64,000 nt of DNA from Pseudoduganella dura (lineage in GTDB: Bacteria > Pseudomonadota > Gammaproteobacteria > Burkholderiales > Burkholderiaceae_D): positions 744,001 through 808,000 of the forward strand of contig NZ_WNWM01000002.1 in assembly GCF_009727155.1 (NCBI RefSeq), given 5' to 3'. How positions within the stretch are numbered: the first letter of the stretch is position 1; the number at the start of each line of letters is the position of its first letter. This document shows, piece after piece, positions 36,735 through 45,519 of this stretch. The notes under the pieces are model-generated. The model was given only the letters and a program-made list of their open reading frames with translations, did no database searches and was not told where the DNA came from. Position numbers and translations under genes: made by a program.

Positions 36735-37898
36735 TTATTTCTTCTCCGCTGCTTCCATCATCGAGATGAAGCGGTCAAACAGATACGATACGTCGGTGGG
36801 GCCTGGCGATGCTTCGGGGTGGCCCTGGAAGCAGAACGCGGGGGTGTCGGTGCGGGCGAAGCCCTGCAGCGAACCGTCGAACAGCGACACGTGGGTGACG
36901 CGGCAATTATCGGGCAAGGTCGCGGCGTCCACGGCGAAACCGTGGTTCTGCGACGTGATCAGCACCTGCTTCGAATCCAGGTCCTGCACCGGGTGGTTGG
37001 CGCCGTGGTGGCCGAACTTCATCTTCAGGGTCTTCGCGCCGGAGGCCAGCGCCATGATCTGGTGACCCAGGCAGATGCCGAACGTGGGGATCTTCTTCTC
37101 CATCAGTTCGCGCGTGGCCTTGATGGCGTAGTCGCACGGTTCCGGGTCGCCCGGGCCGTTGGCCAGGAAGATGCCGTCCGGGTTCAGGGCCAGCGCGTCG
37201 GCGGCTGTCGACTGGGCCGGCAGCACCGTGACCTTGCAGCCGCGCGACGCCAGCATGCGCAGGATGTTGCGCTTCACGCCGTAGTCGAACGCCACCACGT
37301 GGAAGCGCGGGTTCTCGACCTTGCCGTAGCCTTCGCCCAGCTGCCACTCGGTCTCGCTGAATTCATAGGCGGCCTGGGTGGTCACCACCTTGGCCAGGTC
37401 CATGCCGGCCAGGCCCGGGAACGAGCGGGCCAGCTCGACGGCTTGCGCCACCGATGGTTCGTTGCCCTGCGTGCCGGTCAGGATCGCACCGCCCTGCGCG
37501 CCTTTTTCGCGCAAGAGGCGCGTCAGCTTGCGGGTGTCGATGCCGGCGATGGCCACCACGTTCTCGGCCTTCAGGTAGTCGGCCAGCGACTGCGTGGAAC
37601 GGAAATTCGAGGCCAGCAGCGGCAGGTCGCGGATGATCAGGCCGGCAGCGTGGACCTTGGCTGCCTCGACGTCTTCGACATTGATGCCGTAGTTGCCGAT
37701 ATGCGGGTACGTCAGCGTGACGATCTGGCGCGAATAGCTGGGGTCGGTCAGGATTTCCTGATAGCCGGTGATGGACGTGTTGAAGACGACTTCACCAGTG
37801 GTGTGACCGGCGGCGCCGATCGAATAACCTTTGAAGACGGTACCGTCGGCAAGAGCCAGGATGGCTGGAACGGCGGGGCCTGAGAAAAACGGCGGCAA
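36735..37898 (-). CDS. carA: Carbamoyl-phosphate synthase small subunit
   Basis: About 387 residues. The glutamine amidotransferase supplies ammonia to CarB: catalytic Cys in [15 protein letters not shown], His/Glu in [13 protein letters not shown]. The N-terminal domain has [13 protein letters not shown] and [20 protein letters not shown]. No ATG exists near the start. AGGAG abuts a TTG at 37904 too closely, so I prefer the TTG at 37898, six bases after it; the difference is two residues. A good promoter and a 140-base leader with a possible attenuator lie upstream. Confidence 0.95.
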   Translation of the reverse strand: MPPFFSGPAVPAILALADGTVFKGYSIGAAGHTTGEVVFNTSITGYQEILTDPSYSRQIVTLTYPHIGNYGINVEDVEAAKVHAAGLIIRDLPLLASNFRSTQSLADYLKAENVVAIAGIDTRKLTRLLREKGAQGGAILTGTQGNEPSVAQAVELARSFPGLAGMDLAKVVTTQAAYEFSETEWQLGEGYGKVENPRFHVVAFDYGVKRNILRMLASRGCKVTVLPAQSTAADALALNPDGIFLANGPGDPEPCDYAIKATRELMEKKIPTFGICLGHQIMALASGAKTLKMKFGHHGANHPVQDLDSKQVLITSQNHGFAVDAATLPDNCRVTHVSLFDGSLQGFARTDTPAFCFQGHPEASPGPTDVSYLFDRFISMMEAAEKK

Positions 37899-37939
37899 GG
37901 GCAACTCCTGTAAAGTTACCGTAGCCGCGCCACGTCAGC

Positions 37940-37982
37940 GATCCGCATAAAAAATAAGCCGGGCGGAGCCTGGCTGCGGATC
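37940..37982 (-). promoter_or_regulatory. Possible attenuator in the carAB leader
   Basis: On the minus strand a stem GCCAGGC-TCC-GCCCGGC (one mismatch) is followed by TTATTTTTT, like an intrinsic terminator. It is nested inside an exact eight-base repeat GATCCGCA...TGCGGATC. The structure is in the leader 40-85 bases before carA, so it could adjust expression to UTP or arginine supply. No leader peptide is visible. Confidence 0.5.
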
Positions 37983-38041
37983 AATTGATGAGGGATGATG
38001 TGGTAGGCGCTACGGTAGATAAGTATTGGCTAAACCTTCGA

Positions 38042-38070
38042 ATTATAGCTTAAAGGCGCCCGTTCGGCAA
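38042..38070 (-). promoter_or_regulatory. Promoter of carAB
   Basis: On the minus strand TTGCCG (38065-38070) and a perfect TATAAT (38042-38047) are 17 bases apart. The predicted start leaves a leader of about 135 bases before carA. Confidence 0.75.
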
Positions 38071-38178
38071 TGCCGCCCGGGCCTGTGGCCACCTATTCTG
38101 CCTTCACGCGTTGCGGAACAGCGCACCGGTTGGTGCCTACTCTGCGCCCACTCAGTGCCCGCTTGCGCACCCGCCCGC

Positions 38179-38931
38179 TCAGCCGCGGCGCCGGCGCACT
38201 CCCGCGCCGACCAGGGCGAGACCGGCCAGCAGCATCGCATACGTGGCCGGCTCGGGCACTTGCGACACGGTCATGATCAGGCGGACATCGCGCATTTGCA
38301 GCTCTGCCGTGCTGGTGCCGTAATGAGGGGTGCCCCAGTCATTGACATCGAGGAGCGTCCTCCTGGCGTTCACAGCCGCATCCATCATGAGAGCGATGTC
38401 GAAATCCGTTACATAAGACTGGGGAGCAACGTAACGGGTTGTCACCGTACCGTCGACATAGAAGACGCTGCCTCCTGGCAACGCTGTTGTTGTCGATCCT
38501 CGTGTCATCGCCCATCCGACGTTTGCCTGACTGTATGCGTAATCGGTCGCCTCGCACGAGGAGGTGCAGGGCGTGGGCAGCTCGGCTGCGATTTTTCCCG
38601 TGTAGGAAACCTCGAGGGACAGGTTATGAATGAAATAGCCGGGGGTAACCTCTAAGTTGAAGCGACTCCGGTTATAGCTCCAGCGGGCGTCGGTTCCTCC
38701 GGCGCCGTCGGATTCAACCGCGAGGGCAGCCGTTTCGGCACCATGCAGGCCGATAGTGTACTGATTACCCCCATTTGTACTGATCAGCTCCATGTCGAAA
38801 TCGGGATTTTCCGAACTCGACAGGCTGAGCGAAAACCCCGCATCGTTGATGGAGGTCGCGCCATGGGCGAACGGCGCCATCGCCATGGAAAATGTACTGC
38901 CGAGTAACAGCGTGGCCAGCGTTGCCTTCAT
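38179..38931 (-). CDS. PEP-CTERM protein, paralogue 1 of a four-gene cluster
   Basis: 250 residues. Signal peptide MKATLATLLLGSTFSMAMAP..AHGA; a beta-rich body; C-terminal sorting signal VPEPATYAMLLAGLALVGAG followed by VRRRRG. It shares the cluster's central motif in weaker form (VTPGYFIHNLSLEVSYTG) and the same strand before the sorting signal (LQMRDVRLIMTVSQVPEP). It also has a pair of cysteines (TPCTSSCEA) absent from the others. A surface or matrix protein of unknown function; the start at 38931 follows an AGGGGA site. Confidence 0.82.
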   Translation of the reverse strand: MKATLATLLLGSTFSMAMAPFAHGATSINDAGFSLSLSSSENPDFDMELISTNGGNQYTIGLHGAETAALAVESDGAGGTDARWSYNRSRFNLEVTPGYFIHNLSLEVSYTGKIAAELPTPCTSSCEATDYAYSQANVGWAMTRGSTTTALPGGSVFYVDGTVTTRYVAPQSYVTDFDIALMMDAAVNARRTLLDVNDWGTPHYGTSTAELQMRDVRLIMTVSQVPEPATYAMLLAGLALVGAGVRRRRG

Positions 38932-39068
38932 TGTGTTCCCCTGTTGGTTATTAAGGATGATGGAGCAGGTCCGAAACTTCGGCCCTGCCCCCAATACTAT
39001 CGTGCAACCATCGCACACAATCTCACAGACTGTCACCCTGCCAGTGATTCTTCAAAACGGCCCGCGCA

Positions 39069-39818
39069 CTATACGCCCCTGTCCCGGCGGGCCGAGAGCC
39101 CCGTGCGCATGGCGGCTACGACCACGGCAAGGCCTCCCAGCAGCATGCCATAGGTTTCCGGCTCCGGCACCGCCGCGATCTGCACGGTCATCACCAGGTT
39201 GCTGACCTGGAGCGAGGCACTGGCGTCATACAGTTGATCCCAGCAGTGATCCGTGCAGACCAGTGCCTGGTAGCCCAGCGCCGTGGCGCTCACCGTGTTC
39301 GTGAATTCAAGCACCGACCGGCCTTCGATCGACTGGCCGGTCGTGACGGAAAATGCCTGGGTGCCGGCAAAGTCGTCTCCGGCGGCCCGATGGTATCCGG
39401 AGCCGCCCTGGATCCCCCAGCTGATATCGAAGTAATTGCCCGCAAACGGATACGGATCCGGATTCGTGCCTGGCGGCGGTGCCGTCACATCGAGCGTGCC
39501 CGCTGCGATGCCGCTGAACGTCAGCGAAGTGATGCGATAACCCGCGCGCACGTCGAACTGCAGCGCCGAGAAGTTGTACAGGTGATTCTCGGCGATCCCC
39601 TCGTAGCCGGCCTTGACGCTGACTTTTTCCGGCGTCAGGAATCCATCCATCGACACGCTGAGCGTATTGCCCGTATCCGATATCACTTTCATGTCGAGCG
39701 GAAGCATGGTGTCGAGCGTGGCGATGCCGAGATTCGTGGCGGTCACGCTGCCGGCGCCATGCGCTGTGCCGGCCGACAACGCCAGGCCGAGCACCAGGCT
39801 GACAATCGTTCTTTTCAT
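39069..39818 (-). CDS. PEP-CTERM protein, paralogue 2
   Basis: 249 residues. Signal peptide MKRTIVSLVLGLALSAGTAHGA, then a body with VRAGYRITSLTFSGIAAGTL in its middle and LQVSNLVMTVQIAAVPEP before the C-terminal signal (PETYGMLLGGLAVVVAAM then basic residues). Predicted to be exported, sorted and released like other PEP-CTERM proteins. It has its own ribosome site (CAGGGAGAAACC) and about 110 bases of upstream DNA, so it may have its own promoter. Confidence 0.82.
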   Translation of the reverse strand: MKRTIVSLVLGLALSAGTAHGAGSVTATNLGIATLDTMLPLDMKVISDTGNTLSVSMDGFLTPEKVSVKAGYEGIAENHLYNFSALQFDVRAGYRITSLTFSGIAAGTLDVTAPPPGTNPDPYPFAGNYFDISWGIQGGSGYHRAAGDDFAGTQAFSVTTGQSIEGRSVLEFTNTVSATALGYQALVCTDHCWDQLYDASASLQVSNLVMTVQIAAVPEPETYGMLLGGLAVVVAAMRTGLSARRDRGV

Positions 39819-39934
39819 GGTTTCTCCCTGTTGTTTGCAAAACGCGGTGTGGCAACACCCTGCTGCCGCGCGAAAAGATAACAGCAGGAAGCGCTGTCGA
39901 AACTCACGAAAAGTAACAAACAGCCTGTATATTT

Positions 39935-40735
39935 TTACAACGTTCGGCAGGCCCCAACCGGCGCGGCGACCTGCGATCCGGTGGACAGGAAACGGCGGCG
40001 TGCCGCGATGCCGAGCAGCCCGACACCGGCCAGCAGCATGCCCCATGTCGACGGTTCAGGCACCGGGGAAACCTGCACGGTCAGCACGGCATCGTGCCAG
40101 TTCAACGAGGCATAGGATTTATAGTAAACGAAGCCTTCGGCATCATCCCCGTCATACCAATACGAAACACCCGACAAGGCGGAGAGAGAAGCTTCGCTGT
40201 TGATATTCATCGTGAAGGCACCTTCGAGAGGCAGATTCGCATTCAACTGAAGCTGCCGATCGCCGTTGAGGTCCTTCACGGCATGTTGTTCCATCGAGAC
40301 CGATTGACCGCCCTGGACGAAACCCCAGTTCATGGAATATGCATTGTTCGCCTCGCCAGGCGTGCCCCTTGCCGGCGGCACACCCACCTTGAGTACGCCG
40401 GTGATGGTGCCGGTCAAAGTCATCGAAGTAATGCGGTAGCCGTCGCGCACGTCAAAATCGAACGACGGAGATTCCCAATTCATGAATTCTGCCGGAAATC
40501 CTGCGTCGTAAGACGTTATATCCCATAGCCTGCTGCCGGAGGCGACATTGAATCCATTCACGGCGATACGGGCCGTGCCACCGACATCGGAGAGCAGGCT
40601 GAGGTTGTTGTAGGGCGGGGTATATCCCGGAATGCTCATCACGAATCCGGCAGCGTCAATCCGCTGCTCCGCATGGACAGCGACACTCGTGAATGTTGTC
40701 ACGCCAAGCACAAGCGCGATGAGAGTTTGACGCAT
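39935..40735 (-). CDS. PEP-CTERM protein, paralogue 3
   Basis: 266 residues. Signal peptide MRQTLIALVLGVTTFTSVAVHA; the shared core VRDGYRITSMTLTGTITGVL; the strand LNWHDAVLTVQVSPVPEP; then a hydrophobic segment GMLLAGVGLLGIAA and RRRFLS. After the basic cluster there are a further 16 residues (TGSQVAAPVGACRTL), which is unusual because PEP-CTERM proteins normally end with the basic cluster. The same strand as paralogues 1 and 2, divergent from paralogue 4. Confidence 0.82.
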   Translation of the reverse strand: MRQTLIALVLGVTTFTSVAVHAEQRIDAAGFVMSIPGYTPPYNNLSLLSDVGGTARIAVNGFNVASGSRLWDITSYDAGFPAEFMNWESPSFDFDVRDGYRITSMTLTGTITGVLKVGVPPARGTPGEANNAYSMNWGFVQGGQSVSMEQHAVKDLNGDRQLQLNANLPLEGAFTMNINSEASLSALSGVSYWYDGDDAEGFVYYKSYASLNWHDAVLTVQVSPVPEPSTWGMLLAGVGLLGIAARRRFLSTGSQVAAPVGACRTL

Positions 40736-41147
40736 GAAAGCCTCTTGAAATGTGGCACCCGATCGGGTGAAGCGTGCATTCTACACAAGGGGCAGCTCGA
40801 CGATTCTCACCAAAACCCACTTGATCGAATTATTTTTTTTGCAACTAGATTGTCGCTGGCGCATCGTGCTCCATGTGCCAGCCAGCCCGGCCAGCGCGGC
40901 CAGCGCGGCCAGCGCGGGCAAGGATTCTCGCACCCAGGGACAGTTCATGAATGGAAATAATCGGCGGGGATTACAGTCTGGGGCGTTCCAGTGGAGTTCG
41001 GGCGCCTCTCGGGCACGACGCAAAAAAGCTGATGAAAGTGACAATCCGCGAGAATGCGCGAATATCGAAAATGATATCTTGCGTTGGACCGATGGCGGAC
41101 ATCGCTCCGCTCCCGGCCCAACCTGTCAACCCTATCCCATGATCGCC
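40736..41147. other. Divergent intergenic region inside the PEP-CTERM cluster
   Basis: 412 bases between paralogues 3 and 4. It contains four adjacent nine-base repeats, GCCAGCCCG then three times GCCAGCGCG (40881-40916). No gene is convincing; the frame through it has no homology. Promoters for both directions must lie here, but I cannot pick one out with good hexamers. Confidence 0.5.
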
Positions 41148-41876
41148 ATGAAAATATCGAGAACGACGTTGCTCGCCGGCGCCGCACTGATGCTCGGCAC
41201 CACCGCGACCGCCGCAACCATCGACACCCATTCCTTTACTTTCCAGACCAGCTCAAGCGATCTGGTGCTGTTGTCCGAAACCGCAACGACGGCGCAGATC
41301 CAGATCAACAGCCTTGCCTGGAGTGCGGATTCCGCAAATATCGATTCCGGCGGCAGCTCGCTGAATGCGATATTCGATGCCACCGTGAAGGAGGGCTACC
41401 GGATCACGTCCTTCACGATCAGTGCGAATCTGACGGGAGTGCTGGACGTTGTCCCCCTGGGTCCGGGCTGCGGGCAGACAGTGGCTTCCTGCCGGCTGGG
41501 CACCGCTACCAACCGGGCCGAGCTGCGTTGGGTAATGCGGGACGGTTCGGCCGAGGCGCTTGTCGAACGTCGCGACTTCGCCGGGCAGGAAGTGCTGTCC
41601 GCGACGACCGCCCTGCCGCTGTCACTCCAGGGAGAATTCAGCTTTGTTACCGAGAGTACCCTGTACGTGGCAGCTACGGACGGCGAGGTCTACCAGCAGG
41701 GCAGCGATCTAACGACGTATTTCCCAAGCAGGGCGTTCGCCGGGTTCAGCAGTCCCGTCGTTCTGACCGTGCAGGTTGCCGCGGTACCCGAACCTGGCAC
41801 GTATGCCATGCTGCTGGCGGGCCTTGGCCTGCTCGGCTGGATAGCACGGAGCAAGGGTCGCGCGGGGGCGGCCTAA
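41148..41876 (+). CDS. PEP-CTERM protein, paralogue 4
   Basis: 242 residues from the ATG at 41148 (an in-frame ATG at 41139 adds three residues; neither has a clear ribosome site). Signal peptide MKISRTTLLAGAALMLGTTA; the core VKEGYRITSFTISANLTGVL; two cysteines in GPGCGQTVASCRLG; then SSPVVLTVQVAAVPEP and the sorting signal GTYAMLLAGLGLLGWIARSK. It is the only member on the plus strand and ends at a bidirectional terminator. Confidence 0.82.
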   Translation: MKISRTTLLAGAALMLGTTATAATIDTHSFTFQTSSSDLVLLSETATTAQIQINSLAWSADSANIDSGGSSLNAIFDATVKEGYRITSFTISANLTGVLDVVPLGPGCGQTVASCRLGTATNRAELRWVMRDGSAEALVERRDFAGQEVLSATTALPLSLQGEFSFVTESTLYVAATDGEVYQQGSDLTTYFPSRAFAGFSSPVVLTVQVAAVPEPGTYAMLLAGLGLLGWIARSKGRAGAA

Positions 41877-41890
41877 AACCGTTTGTCCCC

Positions 41891-41924
41891 AAAAAAACGG
41901 CGCGACATCCGCGCCGTTTTTTTT
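41891..41924. terminator. Bidirectional terminator
   Basis: A-run, stem ACGGCGCG / CGCGCCGT, T-run of eight. It serves the PEP-CTERM gene on the plus strand and the GlcG-like gene on the minus strand, which converge here. Confidence 0.93.
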
Positions 41925-41943
41925 GACAATTTATTTTGACAAC

Positions 41944-42351
41944 TTACTGACCCAGCGCGGCGATGCCGGCCCTGGCGATCTGCGCATCCTGGTCGGATTT
42001 CACGCCCGACACGCCCACGGCGCCGATCGAGTGACCATCCACCACGATATTGACGCCGCCTTCGAGCAGGCCTTCCACTTCCGGTGCCGTCAGGAACGCA
42101 TAGCGGCCGTTGTTGATCACGTCTTCGTAGACCTTGGTTTCGCGGCGGCCCAGGGCCGACGTTTTTGCCTTGGCCGGCGCGATGTGCGCGGTCAGCGGTG
42201 CTGCGCCGTCGAGGCGCTGCTGCCACAGCAGGTGGCCGCCGTCGTCGACGATCGCGATCGACACCGCCCAATCGTTGGCCAGCGCTTCCGCTTCGGCTGC
42301 GGCGGCGATTTTCTTCACATCGGCGAGTGTCAGGTAAGGCTTGCTTTGCAT
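41944..42351 (-). CDS. GlcG/HbpS family protein (DUF336)
   Basis: 135 residues. The family pattern is clear: LTLADVKKIAAAAEAEALAN at the start, VSIAIVDDGGHLLWQQRLDGA, then a glycine-rich loop GGVNIVVDGHSIGAVGVSGV. The family includes GlcG and haem-binding HbpS, and many members have no known role. No signal peptide is present from the start at 42351. The next gene on the strand (a patatin lipoprotein) ends 42 bases upstream, so co-transcription is possible. Confidence 0.88.
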   Translation of the reverse strand: MQSKPYLTLADVKKIAAAAEAEALANDWAVSIAIVDDGGHLLWQQRLDGAAPLTAHIAPAKAKTSALGRRETKVYEDVINNGRYAFLTAPEVEGLLEGGVNIVVDGHSIGAVGVSGVKSDQDAQIARAGIAALGQ

Positions 42352-42392
42352 GTTTCTTCCTTCGGTTGATGAATCTGAATCTGTAATACCCG

Positions 42393-43436
42393 TCACTTCA
42401 CGGCGACGGCCGGCGCTTCCCGGCGCGCCTTCAGTTTCTGCTTGATCTGGGGCATCAGTGCCAGCGTGGCTTTCTCGCCGGCCTGCATGGCCCGCGCCCG
42501 GCTGGCGAAATCGTTGCTGGCCATGTTGCCCAGCGGCGGCTGGATCACCACGTCGGCATCGCGCAATTCGTACTGGTTGATGCGCTGGCCCATGATCGAG
42601 AAGGTCTGCATGATCACTTCCAGCGACGACACGGCGGCCTGCGCCTCGGTCTGCGTGCTGATGTTGACGGCGATGATGAACTCGGCGCCCATTTCCTTCG
42701 TGAAGCGCACCGGCACCGGCGCCACGAGGCCGCCGTCCACGTAGGTGCGGTTGCCGATCGTGACCGGCTGGAACACGCCCGGCACGGCCGAGCTGGCGCG
42801 CACCGCCTGCCCCGTGTTACCGCGCGCAAACATGATCGGCTGGCCGGTCTTCAGGTCGGCGGCCACGGCGCCGAACGGCAGCTTCAGTTTTTCGATCGGG
42901 CGGTTGTTGACCGCCTTGTTGACGTAACTCTGCAGCGCCACGCCTTTCAGCACGCCGGACTTGCTGCCGAACAGCGGTAGCGCCCAGTCGGAGATCGCCG
43001 CCTCGTCCATGTCGTAGGCCATCTTCTGCAAGGCGCCGGCATTGTTGCCGGCGGCGTACAGCGCACCCACCACGCTGCCGGCACTGGTGCCGACGACCAC
43101 GTCGGCCATGATGCCGTTCGCTTCGAGCGCCTTGATCACGCCGATGTGGGCAAAGCCGCGCGCGGCGCCGCCGCCCAGCGCCAGCCCGATCTTCACCTTG
43201 CGCAGCGGCGCGGCGGGCGGCTGCAGGATCGGCGTGGAGTCGCCCAGCGCCGGGGGAATCACGGGCGGCAATGCGGCAGGCATGCCCGGCGCGGGCAGCC
43301 CGGCCACGGGGGGCGCGACCGGCGCGGTGGGAGAATCATTCCGGGGAGCGCCGCCGCAGCCGGCCAGCAGGACCGCAGCCAGCGCGCACGGCAAGGCGTA
43401 GTGGGCGGAACGGGCGGCCAGTCGTTTCAGGAACAT
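42393..43436 (-). CDS. Patatin-like phospholipase lipoprotein
   Basis: 347 residues. A signal peptide with lipobox LLAGC (cysteine near residue 28) points to membrane anchoring. A Pro/Ala-rich linker of about 45 residues leads to the patatin domain: oxyanion loop GLALGGGAARGFAHIG, nucleophile GTSAGSVVGAL, and the catalytic Asp in VDGGLVAPVPV. It would hydrolyse acyl esters at the envelope. The same lipoprotein type is related to RssA/NTE-like proteins. The start at 43436 is chosen because it gives a proper signal peptide. Confidence 0.9.
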   Translation of the reverse strand: MFLKRLAARSAHYALPCALAAVLLAGCGGAPRNDSPTAPVAPPVAGLPAPGMPAALPPVIPPALGDSTPILQPPAAPLRKVKIGLALGGGAARGFAHIGVIKALEANGIMADVVVGTSAGSVVGALYAAGNNAGALQKMAYDMDEAAISDWALPLFGSKSGVLKGVALQSYVNKAVNNRPIEKLKLPFGAVAADLKTGQPIMFARGNTGQAVRASSAVPGVFQPVTIGNRTYVDGGLVAPVPVRFTKEMGAEFIIAVNISTQTEAQAAVSSLEVIMQTFSIMGQRINQYELRDADVVIQPPLGNMASNDFASRARAMQAGEKATLALMPQIKQKLKARREAPAVAVK

Positions 43437-43503
43437 CGGAGTCAATCTGCTCGGGTTGGGCGCCGCGCCGGGGTGGACCGGCGCGGTCAAACGGCAGATT
43501 GTA

Positions 43504-44823
43504 TCAGTTCGCGGCCAGCGCGGCCGTGCGTCGCGGCGCGGCCGAGAGCGCCTTCGGCATGTTCACCGTGAACGTGCTGCCCTTGCCCGGCTCCGAGCTG
43601 ATCGACAGCGTGGCGTTGTGGCGCAGCAGCACGTGCTTGACGATCGCCAGGCCCAGGCCGGTGCCCTGCGTTTCGCGCGAACGGCTCTTGTCGACCCGGT
43701 AGAAGCGCTCGGTGAGCCGCGAGATGTGCTCGGGGCTGATGCCGATGCCGGTATCGCGCACCGTGAAGCGCACGCCGGCGGCGGTGTCTTCCCATTTCAG
43801 CGACACGGTGCCGCCGGCCGGCGTGTAGCGCACCGCGTTCGCGGCCAGGTTGCCGAACGCGCTGTACAGTTCTTCCTGGTTGCCCATCACATCGCTGCCG
43901 GCCACCTCCAGCGTGATCTCGTGCTTGCCGCCCGACAGCGCCAGCGCATCGCGTCGCACCTTGGTGAGCAGCTTGTCGATGTCCACGTGCTCGGAGCGCA
44001 TCGGGTGGTCGATCGATTCCAGGCGCGACAGCGTGAGCATGTCCTCGATCAGGTGCTGCATCCGGTAGGCCTGGTCCATCATCAGCTTCAGGTGCGCCTG
44101 GCGCGTGCCCTCGTCGAGCTGCTCGGCGGCGGCGATCTCCAGGAAGCCCAGCACCACGGTCAGCGGCGTGCGCAGCTCGTGCGAGGCGTTGGCCACGAAA
44201 TCGCGCCGCATCATGTCGGTGCGCTCCGATTCGGTGACGTCGTGCGTGACCAGGATCTGCCGGCGGTTCTCGAACGGAATGATGTGGGTGATCAGCTTGC
44301 GGCCGCGAAACGACAGCGTCAGCGGCTGGTCGTAGCGGCCCAGGATCAGGTAATCCATGAAATCGGGGCTGCGCACCAGGTTGGTCACGCGCATGCCCTT
44401 GTCGCGGTCGTGCCGCAGGCCCAGGTGTTCTTCGGCGGCCGGATTGCACCATTCCAGGAACAGCACGTCGTCCATGATCACCACGCCGTCGGGCAGCAGG
44501 TGCATCGCCTGGCGGAAGCGGGCCAGCCATTCGGTCAGCTCGGCCTGGTTTTTCTCGTCGTCGCGGCGCAGCCGGTAGAGCCGGGAAAACACCGGCGTCC
44601 ACTCGCCCCAGCCGTCGGGCAGGTGCGAACTGCTCGGCGCATCCAGCCAGCCGGACAGCTGGTACAGGTAGTGCAGCTGCACCAGCACCATCGCGGCCAG
44701 GCCGGCCAGCGCTGTCCACAGTGCCGGCAGCACGCCGAACCACCACCACAGCAGGCCGATGCCGAACGCGCCGGCACTCATCTGGATGGCCACCGGCACC
44801 CAGAACACCAGTTTTGGATTCAT
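43504..44823 (-). CDS. phoR: Phosphate regulon sensor kinase PhoR
   Basis: 439 residues. Two N-terminal membrane segments (about 5-50), a PAS domain (near 95-200, LLPDGVVIMDDVLFLEWCNP), the H-box in VANASHELRTPL, and a HATPase with RDTGIGI and GTGLGLAIVKHVL. It phosphorylates PhoB when phosphate is scarce and receives the repressing signal through PstSCAB and PhoU. Its start overlaps the phoB stop (ATGA). It is the last gene of the pst-pho block. Confidence 0.95.
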   Translation of the reverse strand: MNPKLVFWVPVAIQMSAGAFGIGLLWWWFGVLPALWTALAGLAAMVLVQLHYLYQLSGWLDAPSSSHLPDGWGEWTPVFSRLYRLRRDDEKNQAELTEWLARFRQAMHLLPDGVVIMDDVLFLEWCNPAAEEHLGLRHDRDKGMRVTNLVRSPDFMDYLILGRYDQPLTLSFRGRKLITHIIPFENRRQILVTHDVTESERTDMMRRDFVANASHELRTPLTVVLGFLEIAAAEQLDEGTRQAHLKLMMDQAYRMQHLIEDMLTLSRLESIDHPMRSEHVDIDKLLTKVRRDALALSGGKHEITLEVAGSDVMGNQEELYSAFGNLAANAVRYTPAGGTVSLKWEDTAAGVRFTVRDTGIGISPEHISRLTERFYRVDKSRSRETQGTGLGLAIVKHVLLRHNATLSISSEPGKGSTFTVNMPKALSAAPRRTAALAAN

Positions 44824-45512
44824 GTCTTTTCAGATAACATGTAGCCCACGCTGCGCACCGTCTTGATCAGGTGTTCGGCCTCCTTCAGCGCCTTGCGCAG
44901 CCGCAGCACGTGCACATCCACCGTGCGCTCCTCGATCACCACGTGGTCGCCCCACACCTTGTCGAGCAGCTGGCTGCGCGAGAACACGCGCTCGGGGTGC
45001 GCCAGGAAGAACTTCAGCAGCTTGTACTCGGCATGGCCGATATCGATCTTGCCCTGCCCCAGCGACACGGTGCAGCTGATCGGATCGAGCGTGATCGGGC
45101 CGGCGCGCATCGCCGCGTCGGCATGTTCGGGGCTCTTGCGGCGCAGCAACGCACGCGAGCGGGCCAGCAGTTCGCGCGGCGAGAACGGCTTGGTGATGTA
45201 GTCGTCCGCCCCACTGTTCAGGCCGGCCAGCTTGTCTTCCTCCATGCTCTTCGCCGTGAGCATGATGACGGGAATGTCGGCGAAGTGCCGGTCGCCGCGA
45301 ATGCGCGCCAGCAGGCGCAGGCCGGTCTGGTCCGGCAGCATCCAGTCGAGCAGGATCAACTGCGGCTTGCGCTCATGGATGAAATCCCACGCTTCCTGCG
45401 TGCTCTGCACCGCGCTCACGTTCCAGCCCGACTCGCGCAGCGAGAACGTGACCAGTTCGACAATCGCCGGTTCGTCTTCAACAATCAGTACTGTCGTTTT
45501 ATCCGCTGCCAT
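44820..45512 (-). CDS. phoB: Phosphate regulon response regulator PhoB
   Basis: 230 residues. Receiver domain with VEDEPAIVEL, phospho-acceptor Asp in LILLDWMLPDQTG and Lys in YITKPFSPRELL; C-terminal OmpR-type winged helix ending in VDVHVLRLRKALKEAEH. It binds Pho boxes, two of which lie before pstS and ppk in this window. Seven bases separate it from phoU. Confidence 0.96.
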   Translation of the reverse strand: MAADKTTVLIVEDEPAIVELVTFSLRESGWNVSAVQSTQEAWDFIHERKPQLILLDWMLPDQTGLRLLARIRGDRHFADIPVIMLTAKSMEEDKLAGLNSGADDYITKPFSPRELLARSRALLRRKSPEHADAAMRAGPITLDPISCTVSLGQGKIDIGHAEYKLLKFFLAHPERVFSRSQLLDKVWGDHVVIEERTVDVHVLRLRKALKEAEHLIKTVRSVGYMLSEKT

Positions 45513-45519
45513 CTCTGTT

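Noticed and set aside
40752..41138. Upstream extension of the plus-strand PEP-CTERM gene
   Set aside because: The extra 129 residues have no homology, would hide the signal peptide, and cross a tandem repeat; the start with MKISRTTLLAG is preferred.
45265..45512. Plus-strand frames over phoB and phoU
   Set aside because: They are shadows of well-recognised genes and share no domain with known proteins.
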